Shown: positions 1 through 8,548 of the stretch, in pieces | Layout of the letters: every line of letters starts with the position of its first letter | Numbering within the stretch: the stretch's first letter is position 1 | Program-made: the position numbers and the translations under genes | Origin: an uncultured Clostridia bacterium | GTDB lineage: Bacteria > Bacillota > Clostridia > Christensenellales > Borkfalkiaceae | NCBI GenBank assembly: GCA_947595585.1 | Contig: CANQET010000004.1 | Coordinates: forward strand, 62,001-126,000 | Reading direction: 5' to 3' | Length of the DNA stretch: 64,000 nucleotides | Notes under the pieces: generated by a model | What the model was told of the DNA's origin: nothing | The model's database searches: none | The model's input: only the letters and a program-made list of their open reading frames with translations

Positions 1-1836
1 AACTTCCGCACGGCGGAGCTCACCGAAACGCAATACGGCTACGGGACTTCGGGCACCTATTCTTCGATCGTCTCCCTCACCGAATCGGTGAAGGATAGCT
101 CCAAGTTCGATAACGCAGCCGCCAACGGGCCGCAGCTCGAAGACGGCCTCGCCGTTCCCGCAAGCTACACGGGCGTGCTCTCGGGCAGCAACGTGCTCGT
201 CGAGAGCAAGAAGGATGAAGACGGGAACATCACCAACGGCAACCCCGGCCGCGCAGATCTGCAAAGCAAATACAGCATCTACACGGGCCTTCTCTCCAAT
301 GAATATGCGGAGAAGTACGTGGCGGGCGATGCGCCTTGGCAGACCTTCCTGAACACGCTGGCGGGCACGACCGATCCCAACGAATGGTGGCGCAACCTCT
401 TCGGCAACAAGAAGACGGCCGCCGACGCCGCCTATCAGCCCCTCGTCATCCTCAACACTTCGGCTTCGCCCACGACCTCTTACGGCTTCTTCGCGAAGAA
501 CACGGCGACCTTTGCGGCGAGCAGCGCCACCCTCGTCACCGTGCGCGTGAAGCTCTCCCTCGGGGCCAAGGCGTACTTCTACCTCACCGACGTCTCGGAT
601 GTGGAGAAGGGATACAACGATCGCCTCTCCCCCACCCTTCCCAAAGTCACCTATTGGTATGATGAAGACGGGAACATCGTGGCGAAGGACCCCGAGAGCA
701 AGGACTATAACGAGGATACGGATATCCTCTACACCCTCGAGGAGAACGGCCTCTATAAGAAGGTCAAAGGCGAGGGCGAGGACTACTTCGCGAACCTTGC
801 CGCCTATGAGCGCGACGACGATGGCAACTATGTGACCAAGAGCGGCACGATCGCCTTCTATCATAAGCAGGACGACGCCGATCCCGATACCGCCTACGCC
901 TATTACGACGAAGAGAGCGAGACCTATTCGCAGCCCGTGAAGCCGCTTCCCGCGACCGACGGCGTGCGCTACACCTCCCCCGATCTCTCCTCCTACGATG
1001 CCGTCCTCTCCGTGGAAGGCACCGCGGACAACGCAGATCGCTGGGTGACCGTCAGCTTCTTCGTGCAGACGGGCAACGAGGCGAAGACCTACCGTCTTGA
1101 AATGTGGGCGGGCGCGCGCGAGGACGATGCTTCGACCTCCGAAAACGAGGCCCTCATCCCCGGGAACAGCTATGTGTTCTTCGACCGCTGCACGACGCAG
1201 TCCCTCTCCAACTACGGTGAGCTCCTCGGCGAGGCCGAGGAAGCCATGCTCGCCTATCAGGATGCCGAGGGCAACTATCCCTACCGCGATGCGGCGGACG
1301 CGAAGAAGCTCAAAGAGGCCTATGCGCTCTACTACACCTTCACCTTCTTCGATTCGCCCGATTACCTCCGCTATGACAAGACGCAGGATACCGAGAAGCT
1401 CGGCGATCCTTGGCGGGAATACGATCAATCTTCCTATGAGGAGACCAACGTCTATCTTCTCTGCGAAGATATGAAGGGCGATATCCTGAACGGGGCCCCC
1501 TCCGTCTCGATGTTCTTGAGCTACGCCTCCAACGAAGTCACCGTGGAGAAGGCGGCCGACGAGACAACGGACGATACGACGACCCCCGACACGAACACTT
1601 CGACCGACGGCACGACGGGCGGCATGAACATCTGGCTCGCGCTCTCCTCGGGCGCCCTCGTCATCGCCCTGCTCTTCGTGATCGTCGCCCTGCTCGTGCG
1701 TATGTTCCTCAAAAAGGCCAAAAAGAACGGCAAACCCGCAAAGGGCAAGAAGCAGAAGCCGCAGCCCAAGGCGCCTGCCGAAAAGCCTTCGAAGGCGCCC
1801 GCACCCAAGGATGAAAACGATCCGTACAACGAATAA
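1..1836 (+). CDS. membrane-anchored surface protein, 5' end cut off
   Basis: The frame is open from the first base, so the N-terminus lies outside the window; a GTG at 88 is only an internal possibility. At least 600 residues of mostly polar, acidic, Asp/Tyr/Glu-rich sequence form a presumed extracellular region. A Thr/Asp-rich linker (about nt 1555-1620) leads to one transmembrane helix (about nt 1630-1705, starting NIWLALSSGALVIALL), then a Lys/Pro-rich cytoplasmic tail. There is no LPxTG sorting motif, so a C-terminal membrane anchor is likely. I recognise no enzymatic domain. A terminator follows directly. The topology is inferred from composition. Confidence 0.75.
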   Translation, partial: NFRTAELTETQYGYGTSGTYSSIVSLTESVKDSSKFDNAAANGPQLEDGLAVPASYTGVLSGSNVLVESKKDEDGNITNGNPGRADLQSKYSIYTGLLSNEYAEKYVAGDAPWQTFLNTLAGTTDPNEWWRNLFGNKKTAADAAYQPLVILNTSASPTTSYGFFAKNTATFAASSATLVTVRVKLSLGAKAYFYLTDVSDVEKGYNDRLSPTLPKVTYWYDEDGNIVAKDPESKDYNEDTDILYTLEENGLYKKVKGEGEDYFANLAAYERDDDGNYVTKSGTIAFYHKQDDADPDTAYAYYDEESETYSQPVKPLPATDGVRYTSPDLSSYDAVLSVEGTADNADRWVTVSFFVQTGNEAKTYRLEMWAGAREDDASTSENEALIPGNSYVFFDRCTTQSLSNYGELLGEAEEAMLAYQDAEGNYPYRDAADAKKLKEAYALYYTFTFFDSPDYLRYDKTQDTEKLGDPWREYDQSSYEETNVYLLCEDMKGDILNGAPSVSMFLSYASNEVTVEKAADETTDDTTTPDTNTSTDGTTGGMNIWLALSSGALVIALLFVIVALLVRMFLKKAKKNGKPAKGKKQKPQPKAPAEKPSKAPAPKDENDPYNE

Positions 1837-1845
1837 CAAACCATC

Positions 1846-1871
1846 GGCGGGGCCATGCCCCGCCGAATTTT
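1846..1871 (+). terminator. intrinsic terminator of the surface-protein gene
   Basis: An 8-bp perfect stem (GGCGGGGC/GCCCCGCC) with a 3-nt loop is followed by GAATTTTT. It begins 10 nt after the stop codon. Confidence 0.8.
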
Positions 1872-1875
1872 TCTC

Positions 1876-2562
1876 ATGAAAGCCTTCTTCCGCTCAATCA
1901 CTCCATTTGAATATGCCCTGTGGGGCGGCGCGGTCGCGGCGATCGTCATCTCCTTTTTCATCTGCGGCAATACCGCGTATTACAACCTCTTCGGCTCTAT
2001 CCTCGGGGCGACGGCGCTCATCTTCGTCGCCAAAGGCAACGTCTTGGGGCAGATCCTCTGCGTGCTGTTTGCGGCGTATTACGGCTTCGTCTCCTTCGGC
2101 ATCCGCTACTACGGGGAGATGATCACCTACCTCTGCATGTCGGCGCCCATCGCGATCGCGGCCGTCATTGGCTGGCTCAGGCACCCCTTCCGCGAGGGGA
2201 AGGAAGTCGAAGTTTCCCACCCCAAGTGGTGGGAATACGTATTGATCCTGCTCCTTGCGGGCATCGTAAGCCTCGCGTTTTACTTTATCCTGCGGGCGCT
2301 CAACACGGCAAATCTTCTCGTGAGCACCTTCTCCGTCGCGACGAGCTTCACCGCCGCCGTGCTCACCCTACGCCGCAGCCCGTATTACGCCGTCGCCTAC
2401 GCCTGCAACGATATCGTGCTCATCGTCCTCTGGAGCATGGCCGCCGCCCGCAGCACCGAATATATCGCCCTCGTCGTCTGCTTTTCGGTGTTCCTTCTGG
2501 AAGACGCCTACGGCTTCCTCTCGTGGCTCCTCCGCGCCAAACGCCAGCGCGCGGAGCAATAA
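1876..2562 (+). CDS. pnuC: PnuC-family nicotinamide riboside/vitamin transporter
   Basis: A 228-residue integral membrane protein with about seven hydrophobic segments and the PnuC pattern: paired Tyr/Trp residues in helices (AYYGFVSFGIRYYGEM), the SVATSFTAAVLTLRR segment and the C-terminal YACNDIVLIVLW helix. The family imports nicotinamide riboside or related vitamins by facilitated diffusion, with trapping by phosphorylation in the cytosol. I chose the ATG at 1876 because the in-frame ATG at 1855 lies in the loop of the preceding terminator. No clear ribosome binding site is visible for either start. It is a single gene with no NAD-salvage partner nearby, so the substrate is not determined. 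Confidence 0.8.
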   Translation: MKAFFRSITPFEYALWGGAVAAIVISFFICGNTAYYNLFGSILGATALIFVAKGNVLGQILCVLFAAYYGFVSFGIRYYGEMITYLCMSAPIAIAAVIGWLRHPFREGKEVEVSHPKWWEYVLILLLAGIVSLAFYFILRALNTANLLVSTFSVATSFTAAVLTLRRSPYYAVAYACNDIVLIVLWSMAAARSTEYIALVVCFSVFLLEDAYGFLSWLLRAKRQRAEQ

Positions 2563-3240
2563 CCCCTCACCGCCCACCGCATGAAAAAGCCCCCTCCGTG
2601 GGAGCATGTACGCAGCCCTATACCCCCCCATGGAAGCATGTACGCAGTCCGACCCTACCCCACTGTGGTTATCCCAAGCAACCCCCCTCCGTGGGAGCCT
2701 GTACGCAGTCCGATACCCCCTCCGTGGGAGGGGGATCAAGGGGGTGGGGCGGCGAAAAAGCAAATACGAAGTCCGACCCTCATCCCGAACGGAGCGTAGC
2801 GGAGTGAGCGGATCTTAAAGATACACTCGGGCTACGCCCTACTTCGCCGAACGGCTCGTGCCGAGCTTCGATAAACAATAGAAGCCTCGCACGGGGCGGT
2901 ATGAGGTCGCTTTGAACAGGCCCCTACGCAGTCCGAACCCTTGCTACTCCTATTAAAGGAAGTACCTACGCAAGTCCTCTCCCTTGCTGCCCCTTTAGGG
3001 GAAGTACTCGCGTGAGCGAGGGAAGGGGTTCCAAAACCGCTCAGTCACGGCTCACGCCGCGACAGCTCCCCTAAGAGGGGAGCCAAGGGCGCGCTCTGAA
3101 TAAGCTCCGTCGTATTCCGCCCACCCCCCTACCCCCCTCCGATGGAGGGGGTATCGCGTGTGATACGCACGAACGTCATTTCGCCCCGACCGCAGCTTCT
3201 ATTTGTTCTACTAAGGTCGGGATGAGGCCACACAAAACCG
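2563..3240. repeat. intergenic repeat mosaic 1
   Basis: This gene-free stretch between convergent genes is made of shuffled modules that recur across the window. They are: short units built on CCCCTCCGTGGGAGC plus TGTACGCAGTCCG (2588-2740); the GC-rich palindrome ending in AAGGGGGTGGGGCGGC (2709-2755); a CCGAACGGAGCGTAGCGGAG module (2772-2840); TTCGCCGAACGGCTCGTGCC (near 2841); a GGGGAAGTACTCGCGTGAGC / AGCTCCCCTAAGAGGGGAGC pair (2997-3085); the inverse palindrome with TCCGATGGAGGGGGT (3117-3152); and CATTTCGCCCCGACCGCAGC (near 3176). Short open frames here follow the repeats, not genes. Confidence 0.85.
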
Positions 3241-3247
3241 TCCTATG

Positions 3248-3290
3248 ATACACAAAGCACCTCCCGTTTTACGGGAGGTGCTTTGTGTAT
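3248..3290. other. 20-bp perfect hairpin downstream of the LRR gene
   Basis: The arms 3248-3267 and 3271-3290 are fully complementary with a 3-nt loop. Neither side has a T-run, so this is a strong hairpin between convergent genes that could stop transcription or protect 3' ends, not a textbook terminator. Confidence 0.7.
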
Positions 3291-3317
3291 GTTGATGTGC
3301 AGGTGTTTTATTCAAAA

Positions 3318-4703
3318 TCAATCATCGGTAAATGTGAATTCGATGGCCTTGAACCGATTGCCAAAGAGCGTTTTCAAATACCCATTGCGCTGAAAGATCC
3401 CACCCGTAAGTTTCTTGGGAATTTTTACAGAAGAAAGTGCGGTGCATTCGGAAAAAGAACATCTGATAAGTGCGCTCTTGCATGCAAATTCAATCTGTGT
3501 GATCCCGCTACACCCTTCAAATGCTCCCGCTTCGATCCGATTCACGCTCTTCGGGATAAAAACGCTTGCGATCCCGCTACATTGTGAGAACGCACGAGCC
3601 CCGATAGTCACTACGCCGTCAGGAATAATGAGCTCGCTCAAGTCATTATGTCCTACAAATGCATACTCGTTGATTTGGGCGATCCGTGCGGGAAGCGGCC
3701 CGACCTTGCCGCACGTAACTATGGCATCCGACTTGCGTTCGATAAGATAACTTCCCTCACCACGATATACGGGATTATCCTGTGATACATCAAAGCACTC
3801 TAATTCTGTGCAACCATAAAAAGCCAATTTATCGATATATGTGACACTTCTCGGGATCCTGATCATCTTTATCCCGCTGCACCCGACAAATGCCATTTGG
3901 ATCGCGACTACGCCGTCGGGGATCACGCTATTTTTGCATCCGAGGATCAAATTGCCACGATCGTCCATGATGCAGTTCCCCCAGCTACGAAAACTGCGCG
4001 CCTCTGCAACGGCGAGATACTCCAGCCCGCTGCATCCCCAAAATGCGCCTTCCTCGATTATTTTCACGCTCCCCGGAATTCTGACGCTTTTCAAGCCCTT
4101 ACAATTCCAAAAGGCGCCGCTCCTGATCGATGTTACTCCGGCAGGGATCGTGCTTGTATTACATCCCAAAACCAATTCGTCGCGATACCTGCTGATCAAG
4201 CAGTTCCCTTCCAATCGGTACGACTTGTTTGCTACCGCAACATCAATACTGTCTAACCCGCAACCGATCAAACCCGAGACTTCGCCGAGACTTGCAGGTA
4301 AAGAGACGCTCCTAAGTCCGGTACAGCCATCAAACGCACCGCTGAAAATTTTTTGAACGCCTTCGGGAACGATAACACTTGTAATATCCGTACGGCCGCT
4401 GAAGGCGCCCGCCCAAATCCAAATGACCCCTTCGGGAATGACAACGTCACCGCTTTCTCCCGTATAGCGTAACAAAACGCCATCTTGGATCAAGTAGTCG
4501 TCTGTTGCGTTGGAATGCTTGATCAACTTTGCATCGCATTCACGTTTGTGCCGATCGATCGCCTCTTTTAACATATCGGCGAGAGAAGGATCCTTTAGGT
4601 CCGCTTTGATGGAATCGACCGGCGCACACGGTTCCGCGGTCAACATAGAGACTATGATCTGTTCATTTGTTCGGCCACGAAGCTGCGGTTCATTTCTTTG
4701 CAT
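3318..4703 (-). CDS. BspA-type leucine-rich repeat protein
   Basis: 461 residues. From about residue 85 to the end it is a series of LRR_5 (BspA-type) repeats of about 23 residues, with the recurring pattern 'IPxGVxxIxxxAFxGCxxLxSVxIPxSV' seen in copies such as GAFDGCTGLRSVSLPASL. The first 80 residues are helical and charged and resemble no domain I know. There is no signal peptide or membrane anchor, so it may act in the cytosol or leave by another route. The repeats predict a solenoid for protein binding; the partner is unknown. A consensus promoter lies 42-70 bases upstream and the ribosome binding site CGGAG precedes the ATG. Its local base composition is more A/T-rich than its neighbours, suggesting acquisition. 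Confidence 0.85.
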   Translation of the reverse strand: MQRNEPQLRGRTNEQIIVSMLTAEPCAPVDSIKADLKDPSLADMLKEAIDRHKRECDAKLIKHSNATDDYLIQDGVLLRYTGESGDVVIPEGVIWIWAGAFSGRTDITSVIVPEGVQKIFSGAFDGCTGLRSVSLPASLGEVSGLIGCGLDSIDVAVANKSYRLEGNCLISRYRDELVLGCNTSTIPAGVTSIRSGAFWNCKGLKSVRIPGSVKIIEEGAFWGCSGLEYLAVAEARSFRSWGNCIMDDRGNLILGCKNSVIPDGVVAIQMAFVGCSGIKMIRIPRSVTYIDKLAFYGCTELECFDVSQDNPVYRGEGSYLIERKSDAIVTCGKVGPLPARIAQINEYAFVGHNDLSELIIPDGVVTIGARAFSQCSGIASVFIPKSVNRIEAGAFEGCSGITQIEFACKSALIRCSFSECTALSSVKIPKKLTGGIFQRNGYLKTLFGNRFKAIEFTFTDD

Positions 4704-4744
4704 ATTTCATCTCCGTTGTAATATAATTTGGCTACCTTTTTTGT

Positions 4745-4773
4745 ATTATAACACCCTGAAAAACCTTTGTCAA
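4745..4773 (-). promoter_or_regulatory. sigma-A promoter of the LRR gene
   Basis: Read on the minus strand: TTGACA (4773-4768), 17-bp spacer, TATAAT (4750-4745), a full consensus match. It leaves a leader of about 35 nt with a GGAG ribosome binding site. Confidence 0.85.
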
Positions 4774-4789
4774 CCCATCGGGAAAAAAA

Positions 4790-5440
4790 CGCCGAATTTC
4801 CGAAATGTTATGAGGTCCTTCTCCCCCCTCCGTGGGAGCATGTACGAAGTCCCCCTACCTTCTCTGCGGTTCATTCCAAGCAATACCCCCTCCGTGGGAG
4901 GGGGATCAAGGGGGTGGGGCGGCAAAGGGAATGGAGTGGAGCACGTCATTTCGCCCCGACCGCAGCTTCTATTTGTTCTACTAAGGTCGGCACGAGCCGT
5001 TAGGCGAAGTTACCAAGTAGAGAAATCTCAAGGACGAGATTCCTCCTCCCTACGGTCGTCGGAATGACGTACTGATAGGCTCCTACGCAGTCCGTCCCTT
5101 GCTACTTCTATTAAAGGAAGTACCTACGCAGTCCTCTCCCTTGCTGCCCCTTTCGGGGAAGTACTCGCGTGAGCGAGGGAAGGGGTTTTGAAACCCCTCA
5201 GCCGCGTCTTACGCCGCGCCAGCTCCCCTACGAGGGGAGCCAAGGAGCGCTCCGAATGTGCCCCGTCGTATTCTGCCCACCCCCCTACCCCCCTCCGATG
5301 GAGGGGGTAATGCTTGGGATAAACCACAGAGTGTGTAATGCTTGGGATAAATCACGAAGGAGGAGGGCGCAGGATAAGCCACGGAAGGGGTAGCGTTCAA
5401 AATGAATCACGGAGGGGGTAGCGTACCCACTTCTTTGTTT
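4790..5440. repeat. intergenic repeat mosaic 2
   Basis: This stretch lies between divergent genes. Modules seen: CCCTCCGTGGGAGCATGTAC (near 4828); the palindrome ending GGGGGTGGGGCGGC (4882-4923); CATTTCGCCCCGACCGCAGC with AAGGTCGGCACGAGCCGTTA (4945-5010); a GAGAAATCTCAAGGACGAGA...GGAATGACGT unit (5021-5070); the GGGGAAGTACTCGCGTGAGC / AGCTCCCCTACGAGGGGAGC pair (5090-5265); the inverse palindrome (5275-5310); and short TGGGATAAACCACGGA-like units (5310-5420). No gene is visible. Confidence 0.85.
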
Positions 5441-5445
5441 TTAAT

Positions 5446-5547
5446 TCTCGATTCGCCATTCTCAATTCTTCATTCTCCATTCTTCATTTTCAATTCTTCA
5501 TTTCACATTCTTCATTCTTCATTCCCCATTCTTAATTCCCAATTCCG
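5446..5547. repeat. degenerate ATTC-type microsatellite
   Basis: About 100 bp of imperfect tandem units such as ATTCTTCATTCTCCATTCTT. The same unit in the opposite orientation is at 62459-62526. It is strand-asymmetric (pyrimidine-rich here) and lies just upstream of the spmA promoter. Confidence 0.85.
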
Positions 5548-5582
5548 ATCCTTCATTCCCAATAAGCGGGGGGCGGGGATAC

Positions 5583-5609
5583 ATAAACGGGGCGGGGGCG
5601 GCATAAAAT
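5583..5609 (+). promoter_or_regulatory. candidate sigma-E-type promoter of spmAB
   Basis: ATA (5583-5585), 16-bp spacer, CATAAAAT (5602-5609), 5 nt before the spmA ATG. The -10 fits the sporulation mother-cell sigma-E pattern CATANNNT, and in B. subtilis spmAB belongs to a sigma-E operon. The same ATA-N16-CATA layout precedes the SipL-like gene. Confidence 0.45.
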
Positions 5610-5614
5610 AGCGC

Positions 5615-6175
5615 ATGAATGCGATCTTTACGGCGATCTTTTTCGCGGCCTTGCTCCTCTTTCTCTTCACCGATCCCGATCTCTTCCTCGCCTCTATGCT
5701 GAAGGGCGGCCAAAAGGCGGCGACGCTCACCCTCTCCCTGCTTTCCGTCTACTGCGTATGGTTGGGCTTCTTCAAAGTGATGGAAAGAAGCGGCGCCATG
5801 CGTGGGGTAGCGCGGATCACGGCACCCCTCGCGCGGAAGCTCTTCCGTACGCGGGATGAGGAGGCAATCGCGCTCTCTGCGGGAAATCTTTCGGCCAATC
5901 TCTTGGGTCTCCCCGGAGCGCCGACCCCCCTCGGCATCCGTGCGACCAAGCGTTTCCTTGCCACAGGTCACGATTTTGCCGCCGAAATGCTCTTCGTGCT
6001 CAATGCGACGAGCCTCCAGCTCCTGCCCACGACCGTCATCGCCCTGCGCCTTGCGATGGGCTCCCTCTCTCCCGCCGACATCTTCCTTCCTACCCTTCTT
6101 ACGACGGCGTTTACGACGCTTCTCGGCGTCTTCCTCCTTCTTATGGCGCAAAAATGCGGAAGGAGGCGGAAATGA
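5615..6175 (+). CDS. spmA: spore maturation protein A
   Basis: A 186-residue membrane protein of the nucleoside-recognition (Gate) family. It has the SpmA landmarks GLFKVMERSG-like (GFFKVMERSGAM), LSANLLGLPGAPTPLGI and LNATSLQLLPTT, and about four to five hydrophobic helices. With SpmB it is needed for full spore-core dehydration; the transported molecule is unknown. The ATG at 5615 sits 5 nt after a sigma-E-like -10 box and has no ribosome binding site, so initiation may be near-leaderless. It is coupled to spmB by an ATGA overlap. Length is close to B. subtilis SpmA. Confidence 0.92.
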   Translation: MNAIFTAIFFAALLLFLFTDPDLFLASMLKGGQKAATLTLSLLSVYCVWLGFFKVMERSGAMRGVARITAPLARKLFRTRDEEAIALSAGNLSANLLGLPGAPTPLGIRATKRFLATGHDFAAEMLFVLNATSLQLLPTTVIALRLAMGSLSPADIFLPTLLTTAFTTLLGVFLLLMAQKCGRRRK

Positions 6176-6681
6176 AGTTCGTCTCTCTCATCGTCCCCCT
6201 CCTGTTCCTCGTCGTGTTCGCGGTGGCGCTCTTCCGCCGCGTGAAGCTCTACGATTGCTTTGCGGAGGGCGCGAAAGAGGCGGCGCCCCTGCTCCTCTCC
6301 GTCTTCCCCTACCTTGCCGCCATGCTCATCCTCTCCGAGCTCTTCGAATCGAGCGGCCTTGCGCGCATGATCGCCGATTTTCTCACCCCATTCTATCGTT
6401 TGCTCGGGATCCCGCCCGAAATTTCCTCCCTCGTGCTCATCAAACCCTTCTCGGGCAGCGGGTCGCTCGCGCTCCTTTCCGAGTTGTTTACGGCATACGG
6501 CCCCGATAGCTACATCGCCCGATGCGCCGCCGTGGCCTACGGTTCCGGGGAGACGGTGTTCTACATTTCGGCGATCTACTTTGCGGGCACGAAGAAGAAG
6601 CTGCTGCGGCCGATCGCCGTCTCCCTCTTGGCGAATTTTGCGGGCGTCGTGCTCGGCTGCCTCCTCGTGCGAATTCTTTGA
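6172..6681 (+). CDS. spmB: spore maturation protein B
   Basis: 169 residues, also of the Gate family, with ELFESSGLARMIADFLTPFY, the KPFSGSGSLALLSEL motif and GSGETVFYISAIYFAG, all typical of SpmB. The start at 6172 is supported by AAGGAGG seven bases upstream and by the ATGA overlap with the spmA stop; an upstream in-frame ATG (6154) would lack these. It works with SpmA in the forespore or mother-cell membrane during spore maturation. Confidence 0.92.
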   Translation: MKFVSLIVPLLFLVVFAVALFRRVKLYDCFAEGAKEAAPLLLSVFPYLAAMLILSELFESSGLARMIADFLTPFYRLLGIPPEISSLVLIKPFSGSGSLALLSELFTAYGPDSYIARCAAVAYGSGETVFYISAIYFAGTKKKLLRPIAVSLLANFAGVVLGCLLVRIL

Positions 6682-6749
6682 AATCGTCCGCTTTGTGAAC
6701 GACGATACCTTTCATGGGGTGAAGATGTGCAAATTTTTCATCATTTGAA

Positions 6750-6785
6750 CGGGAGAACGAGAAAGTTTCCCTCCCGAATTTTTTT
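6750..6785 (+). terminator. intrinsic terminator of spmAB
   Basis: The stem CGGGAG (6750-6755) / CTCCCG (6771-6776) is followed by AATTTTTTT. It separates spmB from the independent promoter that follows. Confidence 0.75.
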
Positions 6786-6795
6786 GCTGAAATCG

Positions 6796-6825
6796 TTTAC
6801 ATTCGTCCGAAAAATGTACTATAAT
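6796..6825 (+). promoter_or_regulatory. strong sigma-A promoter with no downstream gene on its strand
   Basis: TTTACA (6796-6801), 18-bp spacer, TATAAT (6820-6825). It starts after the spmB terminator and reads into a short gene-free stretch that ends in another terminator. Confidence 0.7.
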
Positions 6826-6831
6826 GATGGC

Positions 6832-6909
6832 ACAAACGAAGCGATCATAATTTTCCCCCTTATCATAAGCGGACCCCGCGGAGCGTAAGCCCTGCGGGGT
6901 CCTCTTTTT
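6832..6909 (+). ncRNA. candidate small RNA of about 78 nt
   Basis: The boundaries are predicted from the promoter at 6796-6825 and the terminator at 6871-6909. The stretch holds no open frame. Its 5' half is A/U-rich and single-stranded looking, including a UUUUCCCCCUUAU pyrimidine run that could bind ribosome binding sites (inference); its 3' half is the terminator hairpin. It matches no small RNA family I know. The 3' end also faces the SipL-like gene, 15 bases from its stop codon. Confidence 0.5.
6871..6909 (+). terminator. intrinsic terminator of the candidate small RNA
   Basis: The 9-bp stem GGACCCCGC (6871-6879) / GCGGGGTCC (6894-6902) is followed by TCTTTTT. No T-run exists on the minus side, so it does not serve the gene at 6925. 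Confidence 0.8.
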
Positions 6910-6924
6910 GTGCCCCCTCGGGGG

Positions 6925-8394
6925 TCATTTTACTCTTCTGCGGTAGACGATCACCCTTTGGCCTTCCTTCACGGGGAATTCCATATCGGGGTTGCTCGCC
7001 GAGACTTCTTCGGGCGATTTTTTGAGCTGTTTGGCAAGCTCCCAGAGCCCGTCTCCCGCACGGGGGATGTAGACGCTGATCGCACTGTCTTCGGCGGGGA
7101 GGGCCTCCCCCTCTTCGGCGCTCGCGACGATGCGCGAAGCGTAGTGCCGCCTCTCCTGCATGGTGAGCTTCAAGGTCGCCTCGGCCTCGATCTCCCCTTC
7201 CTGCTTCTGCCGCGCGGACATGCCGCACACGAGCGCCTGCATGGTGCAGTCTACGGCGTCGACGGGGACGGAGAAGGGAAGCCCCACTTCGATGCCGCGG
7301 TGGGTGCCGTCCGCCCCCTGTACGATGAGCGTCGCCGCCGCGACCCCTTCCGCACGCACCCCTTCCTCGGTCTTGACGAGGTTCGCCTCGGCACGTTGGA
7401 GCGTGAGCGCCTGCAGACGGTCGGAGAAATCCACGGGAGATGCGAGCGTACACTTGCCCGAAATGCGTTCCGTCACGCGGCGGATCTCGCCCACGCCCGC
7501 GCTCTCCGCCGTCGCGAAAACAAGTTCGGCATTGTGGGTGGGGGAGAAGGCATCGGTGACGGCGTCCACGGAGACCTCTTCGAAGACACACCCCTCCGCA
7601 AGAAGGGCGATCTCGACGAGAAGTTTACACTTGCCCCGCTCCTCATCGGCATCGGCGTGGAGGGAAACGCTTCCCACCATGATCTTGGCTTCCGCACTGC
7701 AGCCGAAGGTCGCCGCCTCGCACGGGATCTCGATGCGGAAGGGGATGAGCCGCTCAAACGAGGAGAGCGCATCCCCCTTGAGGGCGAGGACGCAGAGATT
7801 GACGTCCCCTTCGAGGCGAAGCGTGCCCGCCTCGCAGACGATATCGTTTAAGACGGCCGTCTCGGCATGTTGGAGGATATCCGAAGCGTAGTCGGTCTCG
7901 AATTCGTCCTCCGTCTCCGCGGCGCCCGAAACAAGGTGGGCGGTGAGGACCTTCACGGGATCCCGCCGCACGATGAGATCGCCGCCCGCGAGATAGTTGA
8001 AGGCCTGTTCCCCGTAGAGGGAGAGATCGCACCCGATGAGGGCGGTGACGATGACGCTCGCCCCCTCCTTGCGCACAGAGAGATTTTCGGGCGCGACGTC
8101 CGCACGCGCCGTGAGCGCGGGGAAGCAGAAGTCATCCTTTACGGTCGCCGACCACTCCACCCCCTTTTCGGCACGGCAGACATGCTTCTCGGCGTCTTCA
8201 TAGACGACCGAAAAATGCGCCTTGCCAAAGTAACGCACTTCGCCGTTGCCCACTTCTGCGCCCGAAGGCGTCGTCGCGCAATGGACGGAGAGCACCGTTT
8301 GAACGTCGCCGAAGCGGCACTCGACCGCCGTCTGCGCATTGAGCTCCTTGCGCTTGCCGTAGCCGCGGAAAACTTGCATATCGGTTTTCATCAT
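6925..8394 (-). CDS. sipL: SipL-like spore coat assembly protein, DUF3794 + LysM
   Basis: 489 residues. Repeated DUF3794 (SPOCS) domains fill residues about 1-430, with signatures such as VECRFGDVQTVLSVHC. A LysM domain ends the protein (about 438-487, YIPRAGDGLWELAKQLKKSP...NPDMEF). This matches clostridial SipL, which binds the coat morphogen SpoIVA and drives coat assembly around the forespore from the mother-cell cytosol. There is no signal peptide, as expected. GAGGTG precedes the ATG, and a sigma-E-like promoter lies 26-54 bases upstream. Other DUF3794-LysM proteins exist in spore formers, so orthology to SipL is likely but not proved. Confidence 0.8.
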   Translation of the reverse strand: MMKTDMQVFRGYGKRKELNAQTAVECRFGDVQTVLSVHCATTPSGAEVGNGEVRYFGKAHFSVVYEDAEKHVCRAEKGVEWSATVKDDFCFPALTARADVAPENLSVRKEGASVIVTALIGCDLSLYGEQAFNYLAGGDLIVRRDPVKVLTAHLVSGAAETEDEFETDYASDILQHAETAVLNDIVCEAGTLRLEGDVNLCVLALKGDALSSFERLIPFRIEIPCEAATFGCSAEAKIMVGSVSLHADADEERGKCKLLVEIALLAEGCVFEEVSVDAVTDAFSPTHNAELVFATAESAGVGEIRRVTERISGKCTLASPVDFSDRLQALTLQRAEANLVKTEEGVRAEGVAAATLIVQGADGTHRGIEVGLPFSVPVDAVDCTMQALVCGMSARQKQEGEIEAEATLKLTMQERRHYASRIVASAEEGEALPAEDSAISVYIPRAGDGLWELAKQLKKSPEEVSASNPDMEFPVKEGQRVIVYRRRVK

Positions 8395-8419
8395 TTCACA
8401 CCTCGCTTGATTTCCCTCT

Positions 8420-8448
8420 ATCTTATGCGCGGCAGGCGCCGCGTATGC
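8420..8448 (-). promoter_or_regulatory. candidate sigma-E-type promoter of the SipL-like gene
   Basis: On the minus strand GCATAC (8448-8443) provides ATA, then a 16-bp spacer, then CATAAGAT (8427-8420). The layout equals that upstream of spmA. Confidence 0.4.
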
Positions 8449-8548
8449 AATAAGAAGGAAAGGAAGTTTTGTCGAACCGCGGGGAAACGACGAAAAAGTC
8501 GGGGGACGCTATGTATAAAATAGGAAAAGACGGGCCATATTTCCGACC

